Below are positions 1 through 16,249 of a stretch of 64,000 bases of DNA, in pieces. The position numbers and the translations under genes were made by a program. Position 1 is the stretch's first letter; each line of letters begins with the position of its first letter. The stretch comes from Tyto alba (lineage: Eukaryota > Chordata > Aves > Strigiformes > Tytonidae): contig NW_024881295.1 in NCBI RefSeq assembly GCF_018691265.1, positions 21,070,243-21,134,242 of the forward strand, read 5' to 3'. A model generated the notes under the pieces. It was given only the letters and a program-made list of their open reading frames with translations. It was not told the origin of the DNA and ran no database searches.

Positions 1-3298
<3,298 letters not shown>

Positions 3299-6200
3299 AA
3301 AGAAATGTGAAAGCGTGTGCCTGTGTGTCTGTGTGCTGGCGTGTTCCTGTGAGTGCAACACATGTGTACGTTCTCCGTTCCTACCGGCTGTGGTTTTCAG
3401 GTTTACTGAGGGAATGAAGACACGTTTCCTAACGCTGGGCATTGAATGTCCTGAGAACAAAGTCTGTGTTGGTGAGGGACGCCCTGGGAACAGCTGGCAC
3501 AAGAAGAATTATAAGGTCGCGTGAGGGAAGTGGGAAAGTCACAACAAAACAAGCAAAAATCCTCTTGTGGTCATTGGGTGTTATTTTTTGCTCGCCTCTG
3601 TCATTTTTGCCTAGTTCATTGACTGGAATTAGTTACTCAGGAGTGTATTTGATTTAAATCTACTCAAGCTTTGGTGTTTGGGTTTTTTCTACTTCAGTTG
3701 AGGTCGTTATATTTGAGCAATAGGCTTTAGAGTCCTCAGTAATGCTACTCACGTGGGCAACAAGTGGAAAAATAACTTCAGGGCTGAGCACAGTCAAACC
3801 TTCTCGTGGTCAACAGAAGTGAGCAGATACAACACGGAATCAAAAGACAGACCTTAGTGACCTGTGACTCGTATTTTGAAAGTTGAAGTTTAAAATATTG
3901 CTGTTTGGAGAACATCTCTTCCTGCAGAGGAGTGGCGGCGTGGGGATTTTTTTACTTTTTATTTTTGCCTAAATACTCTGACCTGCTGTAGTTTAGACCA
4001 TCTCAAAATGTTCTATTGCAACGCAACATAGAAAAAATTCTGAATCTGCTTTTGCTGAACTGCAAGAACATTACTGATAGTGGTGCCTGTATCCTTCAAT
4101 TAGCACGGATTTCAAAAATTAAAAACCAAAACCCAAACATTTTAGATCTTGAGCATAACCAAATACTTTAAGACTAAAAGGCTGCTAACACCCATAATAG
4201 GAAAAGAATATTTGAAAAGGCAGTTGTTTTCATGGGAATCAGTATTATACCATGAATTCTGTTAAAATGAAAGGTTTTAATTACTTTAATATTGTTAAGA
4301 ATACCACTGAACATGCTTCTGTTCAGTGACAAATTGTTTTTTTTTTTTTTCACTTCTATATAGAAGCTGCTATTTTGCTTAGAAGTGAATGGGTTAGACC
4401 CGATACCTAACTGAGGAAGCTAGACACCTTACCAAGATCTTGTCAGCTCACTTCAAAGATTGGGTTTTTCTCCGGAGCTGGTACCTCAGGGTGGCGGTTC
4501 GGGGGACAGCAGTCTTCGATGCCAGATATGAGAACAGTAATGTCACTGACTCTGTTCGTGCATATTTTGAAATTAGTCGTGTGGTTTTGTTTGTTTTAAA
4601 CGGCTGAGCTATTAATTTTCACAGATTTTCCTGCATCGGAAATAAGCTATTGCTGCTCTTGTTAAGACTTCAAGGGTCAGGAATGTTCTTGATGGCTTCT
4701 GGTTTACCTGCTGGTGGAGGACTTTGCAGGTTGCTAGCAATGGATCAGAAATTCAAAAAAGGTTTTCTCTTCTGCTATGTGGCAACTGAGCCTTTTAAAA
4801 CAGGAGGCAGAGGTAGAGAGCTTGAAGAGATGTAGGCAATTGCTACATTTTCTGGCCAGATTCTAACGGTCTTTTTGGCTTCTGCTGTTGGAACAGTTTG
4901 GGAACTAACTTTTCTCATGTTGTTAGTCAAGAAAATTCAGCTGTTGAAATCTATCTCTGTGGAAATAGTTACGGAGGACAAAAGTTGTTACCGTTTTAGC
5001 GAATCTGTTTCTCATCTTTCTGGTAGCTTCACCTCATTTTGGCAGGCTTATCTTAAAAGGAAAACAGGATTTAAGTAGTTTTTCCCCCTCTTATTTATAA
5101 TTTTCTTTTTTATTCTAGACACTGGGGGTGAATGCTGCTTAAGCTTTGGGGTATAGTATTCAGTACAGATGACAATGCCCATCTGAGTAAGAGCAGGAGG
5201 CTGCTCCTGGGTCTCCTGCAGAATCTGGAAATGCAGGATCCCACGCAGCAAAGGCTTAACCACACAGGGAGTTACAGAGAGTGCAGATCCATCATCACTG
5301 CCCTGCCCAGGCTTACTCTTCAGGCCAGCCAGATCAGTTCCCACAAGTTACTCCTTGGAGTAGTGGTATCCTCCTCGTTGTTCAAATTGTTCTTGTGTGC
5401 TATGGGAACTACAGTTATTGGGGGGGGGGGGGGGGAATGCTGCCATCCTCAGACACGTTTGGCCCCACTTGCTGCTTTGTGGGCAGCGCCTTGGGCTTCT
5501 TCCCAGGTCACCTGCTCTTCCACGTCCAGCACGGTTTGGGACCCATGGCCATAACAGGGGGCTTAGCTTCTCACTAAACAAACATTTTATGAAGCCTAAA
5601 AGGAGGCTGGTTTTTGTGGATCGTTAACTTTATCTGACATAAAAGCATTTAGGGCTTTAACTGCCGTAGTTGGTGATTGCTGCTTCAGTGAGATACGGGA
5701 ACGTATGTAGGATGAAGGTCTCTTAAGTACACGTGTGGATTTGGGTCAGCATTCTCAGAGATGAAACTCAGCTATATTGTTTAGAAACAGATACCTGTCA
5801 GTCCCGAAAACAGGTCTGTAGGATCCCAGGCTTTTCTGGAGGTGTAGTTTAGACTATGTGAGATTCTGGTTTTTGTTTGGTTTTTTGTTTTTTTGTTTTT
5901 TTTTTTTTAACTTCCCTGCATCTCAGTATAGAAACAAAATCTGTCTTGGTACTTTCTAGAAGGACCAGATCCTCATAAACACTGTTATCCACATCAGTGT
6001 ATGTTCCAAATTTTATTTAGCCAGTGTATGTTATCCATACTAGAAGATCCAACAGAAAGCTTCTTCATCATACTTTTTCTGTGTCTGTGAACGTAATCCA
6101 GGCAAGGTGTTGGAACTTGGTGTTTCCCTTTAGGTCAGTTACTCTCTACTTCGGTAGACAAGGCTGGCATGGGCCTGGAAGGGAACCATTCTTCTTACGA

Positions 6201-9200
6201 TTCTTCTGAGAAACATGGTATCTACCCCAGGATAAAGAGTACAGTTAGGGTGTTGTATACATACCGTAGTAACCTCACGAGTCCAGGTAACTTACACATT
6301 TTTGAGAGTAGAGATTGGTAACTGCATCCTCAATCCTTCCAGGAATCAGGGGCAGCAGGCTTGCTCCGAACATGCCTTTATAATATATTGTTTGGACACA
6401 ACATGGAAGAACTCGATCATCTTTTTAGTACAGAATTTTGGAAAGTGTGCATTCAAAATAGTTCCCACTCGCTTTGCATGTGACGAGTGTGAAAAGACTG
6501 TAGCAACTGACGTGAAAGGGTTCTGTAAGAAGTGTAGGTTTTCAAATGCTATCCATCCTTTGGAAGGGAATTCTTCTGTTACCAATCAAAGCAAGTATCT
6601 GAAGTTCTGCTTGGTAAAAAGCACATCAGATGTCTGGCTCACAATGAATAAAAACGTCTGTTGTTTTTTTGGGTTTGTTTTTTTTTTTTTTTTTCACATC
6701 CCCAACCTCTAAGCATGTGGTTTCATAGCTCCATGGTAAACTGATCTCCTTTGGGGCAGCCGTGGCCCAGCTCCTTCCCTTGCACTAACGGGTGCTCTCC
6801 AATTCCACGTGTCCGTTCTGAGCGGCCGAGCAGGTTCCCCCCACCGTCACCAGGGCAGCTCTCCAAAAACTGGTTAGAAAACTCTGCTTGCCCCCCCCCC
6901 CCCCCCCCCCAGCCTGAGCTGGCGTTTGCTGGGTCAGCTCCTTGAGCCGTCCGGCCTCGGGGCCAGGTCGTGCCGGCGTGGCACACCGGGCAGGTCGTTG
7001 CTCTGCAGGTCAGGTCAGGAGGGAGCGTGGGCCTCCAGCAGTCCCAGTGCAGGTGAGCACTGGCCATTCCGGAGCTGCGTCCCAAGACGTAGCAGGGCAG
7101 GATGGGGATGATCCTGTTCCCGCGTGGTGGGGTGTACTGGCTCACGCTCCTAAAGCTCTCGTCTTCTTGCCCGTTCCCTGATCTCAGGGAAGACCTTCCC
7201 GTCCGGCTAGAAAACGGTGAATTCAGTTTCAGGCTGCTTCATTTGTCTGTACGCATCGAAGTCTCAGGGGGAGGTTGCCCGTGGTCTCTCTCCCTCCCCT
7301 ACAGATGATGTTTCTTTTAGAAGATAAACCAGCTACAGATATTTTGCGTCTTCGGAACAGAAAGGGCGACATGAAGTGTTTTAGCTACTCCGCAGAAGGA
7401 CCTGTTGACACCAGGCAGGGTGGAAGATTCCTGTTTGTGGATAAGCGTAGCCACCTACATTCCTCGCCTAGGGAAGGCTGTTCCTGCTCGCCGCATCTTG
7501 CACGTGTTCAGCTGGCACCATTATTAGATGCACGTGTTACCTATTTTGGTCTCCTCTTGATTTGAGATTGAATTGGCGCCTGAATTTTGAAAGGGGAACT
7601 TTAGCATTAGCTTGTCAAAGAAAACGTCTTAGTTAAATGGCAGAAAAGTCTGAAAATCACATTTTTATAGCTGCCATTCTGTCTGAAATGCTTCTTGATT
7701 TCTGACCCTGTTTTTTCCATTGGCCTTTCCCAATTAATGGTTCATCTTTTATCTTTTGAAATCCCTGCACGACTATTAAAAGGTGAATTATTACCAGAAA
7801 TGGGCAGAAGGACAAGATGAGTAATGAGGGAGCAATCTCTTGTTTATAAATTGATCTTTAATCAGCAGTTTAGGAAGGCAGACTGAAAAATAAATTAAGT
7901 AGAGCATGTTTTGAAAGCGTAGCTAAGCGTGAATGTCGTTCTTAAAAATTAGCCTCACCGGCAATACTTGATGACTTTTCTGTCCTTCTTCTCTTAAAAG
8001 AAAAAAGTACAAAACTTGAGATGTTTCTAGAAGCTAATGGGAAGAGAAATGGGAGATTGGTGAAATCTGCCAGAGGGAAGCAAGAAAAAATCATCAGATA
8101 CTGAGAGTATTTGAGAGCACGAGTTTTATCTGTTGGTAGAACTGGTAAAATAGGTGATAAGATCCATTGTCAAGTTTTCTTTTGTTGTTAAAACCTGCCA
8201 CCACAGCGCATCAAGACACACGTAGAGCTTGAGGTTCTGTCGCAGCCCCCGGCGCCTGCCACCCTCACTTCTAGACCCTGGGTGTACTCCCTCCTCCTTC
8301 CCTACGATGCAGAGCACCCTCTCCCCACCTTCTTCGTGCTCCCTTAGACCAGCTGTCCCTTCCGCCCCGTCCTTGTGCAGACTGCTGATCACCCGTCTCG
8401 GTTCTCTTCTTTGTAGAGCAAGGCATTCCGTGGAATTAACGCCATCAGCCTGGAATTCTGTTTGCAGGGACGTTTCTGGTTTGGTTCCAATATTCAGAAT
8501 AAGAATCTGAAGACAAAGCAGAGCCAGCGAAACACTTGCTCTTGAGAGGATGGAAGGACCCCGGGGTAGGGAGCAGCTGTTTGGGTATAATGGCGTTCAA
8601 CACGCTTCATTGAACAGAACCAAGGGTCTCTCGTGCCCCTTTCTCACTCCTTCATTATTAGGAAGAGCTCTGAGGAGTGCTGTCAAGAAAGGGGCATCAA
8701 CTAACCCAAAAGTCACGTGAAGCCCAGCACGGGGAAGTTATACGTTACATTTCTTCTTCTCTTGCTCCTGAGTCCTTTTGGTTAAGCACAGTTGGGACAC
8801 CCTTTCCTAAAAATCCTGCAGAGTACAATTTCTTTGTGGGTGTCAGGGCAATTTTTTTGGCTGAAGCACAAGATCAGGAGGATGAGTGTCTTGGATTCAG
8901 CTTCCGTTCAGTGCTCGGGCAAACTTCTTCAGGCGCTGGGCAGCGGTTGGGCTCTGTGCCATAGTTTCATCATCTCCGAAACGGGACTACCAGTCTGCCT
9001 CGCGGCGTGCTGACTCTAAATAAACTGTGTAGAATTTCAGGACGTCACTGGATGTGAAAGCACTGCGTGGAATCGTTGTTTGTTCCGTAATTCTGAAGGG
9101 AGCACGGGGGTTGCTTTATTTGTTGTGCTCTCTATTAGTGAGGCCTAATTTCTGGTAGGGGAGTGAGCAGGCAACCTCACCATTCTTATTTTTCTCACAG

Positions 9201-9717
9201 TAGGTTGTTATGTTGGTCTCTAAACCAGATCCCAGCGTTCTTTAATACTGGTTTAATATTCAGGCACTTTACTGTATATAGGCTTGAAAGGTTAATGGGT
9301 GTGTCAAATAGTCTTTGTTACTGAACCAGTTTTACACCAGAATAGAAATCAGTTTGCAGCCTGACGCGTTTATTGCCATTGTTGCTTTTCAGGAAGATAT
9401 ATGTGCAATAAGGAGTTTAAAGTGAAATTAAATTGACTCTTTTATTTTCAAATGCATGATCGGTTGAACTGGGCTTTAACTTTTAGACCTCTGTCTTGGG
9501 AAGAATGGGTACAGCTTGCTTTAAAGAAATTCTTTTTCGGTAAAATACGCTGGGTCTGTATTCAATGTTCTCTCGCTATGTATTCTTTTGTGCTTGAATT
9601 TTAACAGTTTGCATTTTTTAACATCTTTTATATTCAACCTATTGTCTGGAGAAAACCTCTGACCACCTAGTCACTGAAATCACTTTTTTAAACCAAGCTC
9701 TTGTCCTCCCTCTACAG
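3299..9717 (+). other. BRAF: BRAF reference 3' UTR, also the intron to the alternative last exon
   Basis: Directly after the stop is a GT-rich stretch (about 3313-3370). The region also holds a G16 run (5420-5435), a C20 run (6891-6910), a GC-rich patch (6930-7130) and AATAAA at 6647 and 9019. It has no supported coding exon. In the X1-type transcript the interval 3279-9717 is an intron of about 6.4 kb. Confidence 0.7.
6647..6652 (+). terminator. Candidate polyadenylation signal for the reference BRAF isoform
   Basis: AATAAA followed within 20 bases by a GT/T-rich tract (tctgttgttttt...), the usual layout of a cleavage site. It is 3.3 kb after the reference stop codon. I found no AATAAA between 3299 and here, but an ATTAAA near 4117 could serve instead. 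Confidence 0.4.
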
Positions 9718-9740
9718 GAGAATTTGCAGCGTTCAAGTAG
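9718..9740 (+). CDS. BRAF: BRAF alternative last exon, coding part (X1-type C-terminus)
   Basis: A pyrimidine-rich tract ending tctacag precedes 23 coding bases. Joined to the internal donor at 3278 (leftover G), they read ...YGEFAAFK followed by TAG at 9738-9740. This is the C-terminus I know from the human BRAF-X1 (BRAF-204) isoform, so the alternative splice looks conserved. The isoform keeps the 14-3-3 and SPKTP sites and changes only the last few residues, but it swaps the whole 3' UTR. Confidence 0.93.
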
Positions 9741-12029
9741 CCACAGCACCATGGCAGCACCCACTCTGTTCTTTAAGTCTTGTGTTCCTACAGTTTCTTA
9801 ACATCCAAACTCTATTCTGCTCCGCCAGACCTAAAGTAATTTAGAAAAGATATCCATAAGCTTAAAAGCGGAGCAGAATGGAACTGCCAGTCCAACACAA
9901 TGGGAAAACGTACCTTTCTGGGAACCAGAATCCTCTGCTGCCAGTGTTCCTCCTTCAACACAAACCACCGCGCGTTGGGAGACCCGCAGTGGCCGCCTGT
10001 GCCCTTGGCATCATTCCCGGGAGAGAGGAGAGGGCGCTCGTGGTTTGACCGTGGTGCTCGGGCGTGAGGGGATGGAGCTGCTGCTGCAACTTAGGAGACT
10101 TGGCTTTGGATGCTCTGCCGGTCGGCTTGCTCCCTCTAACAGTGTACCAGCAGAGGCTGAACATCTGACGAGTGCTGGTTTAAACGAATCATCCTCCGTT
10201 CTGCTCCTTTCTTCCCTGGTGTACTCACTGATTTGTGGACAACGCAGTATCCCCTTTTCGCTGTGTTACAGTGTCAAACGCCTAAAACCTGCCTCTGTGA
10301 TTGGGTTTCATTCCAGTAAAATTGAAAGTGTGGGGTGATGGGAGCTGGAGAAGATGTTACTCTACAGGCGAAGAGGTTAATCTGAAGGAAAAGGGGATGC
10401 TGCTGCACCTTTTTTCAGATTTACTATATCACTTCTTCAAAAAAAAAAACCAACAACCACCAACCTTAACCTTTTTCCTTTTCCAGTATTTTCTTGGTGT
10501 GTGCGTATACAACATCTTTAAGAAGGATTAGGTAGATCCTTCTTTTGTTGGTCCAGCAACAAACTGAAGTTTTAAACAAACAAAAAAAAAAAATGTAGCG
10601 AGATTGTCCTCTCTTTTATTTTTTTTTCTTTTGTATCATGTGATACAATGTATTTATCCAAGATGCTGCCGGAGCATCTGAAGTCTGTAGAGTTCCTGAT
10701 ACAGACTGTGAATGGTGTATGTACCTACTTTAAAAGTTTTATTTTAAACGAGGGTGCAGGTTAATGCCAGGTACCTTACCAATATGTAATGTTTTCATAA
10801 ATGGGGAAAAAAGTTCTCAGGTTGAATTGAATACAAATACAAAACCCCCTAGAATTAGACATTCCGAAAATTATGTTTTGGTACTTTCAAGAGCTTTTTT
10901 TAAAGGAATTTTATCCTGTTGACCGAACGTCCTCTGATAAGTGTGTGTGGAACTGTGGAGCATCTTGTCCTAATGGCAAGTTGTTAGATCAAAACAAAAC
11001 GGTACTTGCTGGATCCACGCTGACTACTTCTCCTCTCATTGCTTTCTCCCCTGTCATCTCTCCCCTTCCATTTTGTCTTTCCCTTTTGTACACTTTGCAA
11101 ACTAGGATGAAGGTGGCGGTATCTCCATCAGAGTGCTTTGTTTTCCTGTCCTCCAATCCTGGTTTTCAAATGGTCGGTAGCTTTTTGACAAGTTACCCAG
11201 TCAGGGAAAAAAGAAAAAAAAAAAAAAAAAAAACACAACTCATAAAGTTCTGCACATCCTTTACCTCTAATAGAATATCTTGTGATGTGATCTGTTTGCA
11301 GAGTTCTCTGGTATGTGGTATTACATGTAAATTATTTGTACAGAGGCAAGTCAGACCACATTAGAAAGAAATTCAAGCTCAAACAGAAGTTTTCAGAAGT
11401 TTATTTGTATCTGCTCTGTACCACTCCAGGTGAGGCGGGAGGACCGACCCCCCCCCTCTAGCAGGGAGGTTCTTGCTGGGGGTGGGGGGGATGTTAAAAC
11501 AAACTCACGACGAATAAATGAAGGAGTTTAAATGTGTGTGAATGTGGTGCCCACGTTAAACACGGGGTGTGTGGGGTGAGGACGCCGCCCTTCCCTCCCG
11601 AGGAGAGTTGGACAGTGTCTGCCCGCGGAAGGTTGCTCCCAGGCGCAGGGAGAACGTGCTTTTAAAACCCTGGAGTTCTGTGGTGGTGCTGGTAGCCTGC
11701 TGTGTTTGTCCGTAAATAGTGACGGGGGTTCTGGGGACTGGACTGATCTGAAGTGGGAATTGTAACTGAAATACTGTGTATTCATATTAATTCCACAAAC
11801 ATTAGCAAGACAGCAATAGTGAATGACTTCATAGTCACTACAAGAACTGAGCGATTCATGTTGGTACATGAATAGAGTTGATTTTGTGTACAGGATGCGT
11901 TTTACAAACAAACAAACAAAAGCACAATTTTTTTTCTTGTCTGCTGTGGGTCTTCAGATGCTGTAAGGTTTTTTGGTTTTTTTTTTTTTTTTTCCTGATT
12001 GAGCTTGGCAGAATGGAAATGGTAGCAAT

Positions 12030-12330
12030 AGCCACTTCCCGGCGTGGGGAAGGCGGGGGCTCCCGGGACGTCGCCCGAGGCCGCCGGGCTCGGCAGGCGG
12101 GCGAGAGCATCCGCAGGTAACAGCCCCCCCGGGGGGGTGAGGTGGTCATGGCTCGTTCCCCGCTCAGCCCCACGCGTGGCTCCAGCCCCTGGGTGGGCTG
12201 CGGCCCTAAGGAGCGCGGGTCGGGGCATCCCGGACAACAGCCTTCTCCCCAGAGAAGGGGTTGTGGGAGCAAGCGCGCGCGGGCGGTGCAGGAGTCGTTG
12301 GTGTCGCAGAGCTTGCTGCCAGCCCTCCTT
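12030..12330. other. CpG-rich block inside the BRAF long 3' UTR
   Basis: Dense CpG over about 300 bases (for example gacgtcgcccgaggccgcc), bordered by AT-rich sequence with long T-tracts. There is no exon evidence. Confidence 0.6.
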
Positions 12331-15300
12331 CCCTTTGCAGGGTCGGGCTGGCAGAAGACCGTCTGCTAAAATGTAACCGTCGGGAATTTCATCCTATCTT
12401 TGCTTAGAACTGGTTTTTGTGAAGATTGATTACCCATTAGTCTACAAGACGCTTCTTGAGCCTGTAGGAAAAGCACAAGGAAAGTTGCCATCCTTGTCCA
12501 TGCAAAGCACTTTATAAGTAACACGTGATCTCGGGGGGGGGGTGTTATAGGGGTTTGTTTGTTTGTAGCTTTGTTTTTCTGTTGTGGGGTTTTGTTTTGT
12601 TGTTTTGTTTTTGGGGTGGTTTTTTTTTTTTTTTTGGGTTTCATTTTTTTTTTTTTCCCTGAGGAATGTGCAAGTTGTTTGGCTGCTGTTTAGAGAAGTC
12701 CTTTCAGGATGCGTTTCCACTGGTTTTCCTGTTTGTTGTTCTCACTGCAGGTAGCTGTAGTAATGTGTGTTCGTTGTCCGGCAGGGGTCCCACCTAATGC
12801 TCCTGCATAAACCGTGGGAGACAGTTTGTAAATAATTGGGATGATGATTTTTTTTTTTCATCTTTCCCTTCAGGAGTTTTTCCGGGTGTCTTGCATGCCA
12901 ACAGAACCGGGTCTTGAAGGTGCCCCGTAGATGTTTAGTGACCGGGGGAGATGAGAGTAGGCGAGACCGCAGTGCCCTGTGTAGCAGCGGGACGAAGGGC
13001 GTGAACTGAAATGACCGATAACGCTCCTGTCCGTTGCACCACATCCCTTAAGCTTCTCTGTGGTGTCCCAAGCACGTGCCACGGCACGGGAATGTTGGTA
13101 CATGTTTTGTGTGCGTGTGTCGGGACCCGACATCTAGGCAAGTCACGCTGCTTTTGGCTCTACGGCATCTCATACCTAAATTATTCACCAGTAGCCAATC
13201 CCAGCAATTCGCATCTGTCTTAACCACACATCCGCCTTCCCCTCTGCCTCTCCTTTTCCGTGCTGTTAGAAGAGGCCTGGTACCTGCTGCATCTTCCCTC
13301 TCAGTAGGTGGTTGTTTCCTGCGGGGGATTTGCTGGCACTGAAATGTTGGAGTGGAGCTTAACCCAAACAGTGTGAGTACAGAAACCTCCTTGGTTTGGA
13401 AGCCATTTCGGCGTGAGTGACGTCCTACGTGGCCCCAGATACAGTCAGCTCAGGCATTTTTCTTTTTTTTGCTGAACTCATGCAGGTCATTAAGTGAATC
13501 TACTTCTGCTTCGTAGGTTTACCTAAAATCATCTTTTCTTGCACTTGAGCACTCTAGCAGCTGGGGATGCAGCAGAACGTTTGCAGCCAAACGCTGCCAT
13601 CTTCTCGTAGCCTCCCAACATCACTTGGATTAGTTTATGCTCCTTAGAGGCAGAATTTGGCCTTAATATAAAATGAATGAAATGCTGACTGTTGATAAAT
13701 ACGTATTTCCAGAAATCAGGGGGAAGAATACACTGAAGATCATGCATAATTAGGTTTGCTCCCATGCTTGCCTGGTGATGTAAACGCATCCAGCATTTTA
13801 CAGAACATTTGGGGCAGCCAGATCCCCAGAACCATCGCAAACAAGTACAGGTTGAAGTTTTGAAAGTTGGAGGGGCTCAATTTAGGGAAGGAGCACGTAG
13901 ACATTTCACGCTCTTGCAGCCTATAGATTTCATTCCCTTCTTGACTGTGAGTGCAGCGTGTGTAGCACCAACTATTCATAGTACTGTAGACCACGCGTCC
14001 TGTGTCTGTTGAGAAAAGCATCGCCGGTGGCAGGATGCGACAGGCAGAGCTTGTAGGGACAGTCAAGTTCAGTTAAAAAGCAGTTGCACGAGTGGGCTGT
14101 TACGGCCTCGCTTGGAAGGTGCTGGGTGCTCTGGTTTTGTGTTACACGTTTTACCTAGAAGTTTATGAAACGAACTTTCTGCTTACTGCAGCCTTGTTAA
14201 TACGCGTTTGCACTTCAGGTTTGCTTTGGCATGCATTTGAAATACCTTTCTTCATTGCTTCATTACTACTTACCTAGTAAATAAAATTATCAGAAGAGCA
14301 GAGCGAAGTTGTTAAAACTTTATCCTTGCATTGAAGTTTCAAGGATGCTAACACAGAAGCTACTAAGTCAGCACCCGGACAGCAGTAAATAACTCTGAAA
14401 CTGTGGAAGGAGGAAACTGTAAAAACTGCAGAACGTAAGAGTACACCAAGAGTGAATTCAGGTGAAAACTAGCACATCTCTTTTCTTTAGAAAAGAGAGT
14501 TACCAAGACCCTCTGTTAAATGGTTTACACAGAGATCCCCCCAAACAGTCCTTGCGGTTTGCCAAATGATCATGTGCCTTCGCAACCTTACAAAGTCCAA
14601 CAGAATGTAAACCAGGTGCTTTGTAACTAGAGCAGTGGCTTTGGTTTATTTCTGATGCAGTAGTTTTGTATATAGCTATTACTATAGGTAGGTAGTTTGG
14701 AGCTGGTGAACTTGTGTAAAGGAGCAAGGAGGGCAGAGGGCCTTTCCCAAAATACCTGTGATCATTTCAAAGCTGGGAATTGAAGGACACCCGATTCAGT
14801 TACAGTGAAGCTGCTGCTTGAAAGCTGCTCTATCGAAAGTGAAATGAGGTTCGTTTTATTTAAAAATAAGCCCTCCTCCCCCTCCAAAGACACAAAAATC
14901 TTGATAAAGAAAGGTAATAGGAAGCTCTGAAGAGGCCCAAAGTTACCCTGTCGTAGCATCTTGGCATGAGGAGGTAGATGAAAAAGGAGAGCTAGATGAG
15001 GAGATTGGCGGCTGGTACCCACGTAATCAAACTCCACTTGTATCAGACCATCGGGTTGATTCCTTGGCCCAGAAAGTGCAATTCATTTTGTTTTCTGGAA
15101 CATCAGCAGCTTTCCTTGGTTCATCCTCGGGCCTCTCGCAGTTACTCCTCAGTGGTCGCACAGCCGGTGCGCGCTGACCCGGGAGGTGATGGCAGGTGTC
15201 CCCTCCGCTGAGGGACACCCGGTTTGAATGGGATTTCTTCCGACTGCAAACTGGTTACACGGACTTCTGGCAGTGCCTCCGGGCCGCCGTCGTATTTAAC

Positions 15301-16138
15301 CTACTCGTCCACAGAGGACAAATCAATGGGGTTTGGTATTAGTGCTTTCTCAGATCTTTTCTTCTTTGGGGCAAGACGTTGGGCATAATTGTGTATTACA
15401 AAGCTATGCCTAAATGCACAGTAGCAGGACAATTTTAATTTGGTTTTGTTCCTTTCGGAAAGCCAAAACGTTTTACTAATGTTCCAGAAATTATCTGGAA
15501 TCCTTCTACCTAGTCCAAATTCTACCCTAAAAGTACGTGTGAGAAGATGGTATTTTGTCTTTTTTTTCCCTTTTTTTTTTTAAACAAAATTAAAAAAAAA
15601 AAAAAAAAAGCAACTATTTCCCTAAGAGCCAGGGAGCTGATGGGAGCGTTTAGAAACTTCTAAACTCCCTCGACATTTGCTTCATAGCATCACAGCAGCA
15701 GTGTCAGCTCATCCAGCCTCCTCAGGAGCCAACAGTGGCCTGTCCGGTCGTTCTGTCTAGTTCATCGCGGTTGCAGGAGCTGTGCTTTAGAAAAAACCTT
15801 GTGTGACATTGGAGAGGGTAAACCATGAGAAATAACTGTGGGTGTTTTGTTTTGTTTTTTTTTTTTTTGTTTGGGTTTGGAAGATGGTCGGGTTTTGTTT
15901 TGATAAATGTCATTGTGTTACGTTCGTGTACTCACCCTAGCTGAAAAGGAAATCGTGTCTGTGTGTTGGGGAGTTCAGCGGAGCGTTAGGAGAAATGAAG
16001 CCTGCCATCTGGGTGTGGATGTTGGGTCTAGGGGGCAAAATGGACCAAACTTGGGTGTTGGGTTATTTTGGGATGGTGGGGGTTTCCGAGGGCATAATTT
16101 AAATTAACTCTGTCTAAAATAAAATGTAAGTGCAATAA

Positions 16139-16235
16139 ATGTGCTTTTTTTTTTTTTTTTTTTTTATTCAAAGCTGTGAACCTTTAGGAAAAAAAAAAAA
16201 AAAAAAAAGAAACAAACAAAAAAAAAAAAGCACAT
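16139..16235 (+). repeat. Inverted repeat forming a long U:A hairpin in the BRAF long 3' UTR
   Basis: ATGTGC followed by T21 (16139-16165) is matched by A12 followed by GCACAT (16218-16235), at least 18 perfect pairs. An additional A20 tract (16189-16208) could pair with the same T tract. An AATAAA overlaps the left arm at 16134-16139. Confidence 0.85.
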
Positions 16236-16249
16236 CGTTCCTTCATGAG

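Noticed and set aside
6302..6712. 136-codon ORF with two CxxC pairs (CDEC...CKKC) resembling a zinc ribbon
   Set aside because: It lies within BRAF non-coding sequence, has no family match I recognise, and ends in a poly-Phe stretch from a T-tract. The cysteine spacing is likely chance.
16139..16235. Processed pseudogene or retroposed poly-A tail
   Set aside because: No coding remnant or target-site duplication was seen. The flanking hexamers fit an inverted repeat better.
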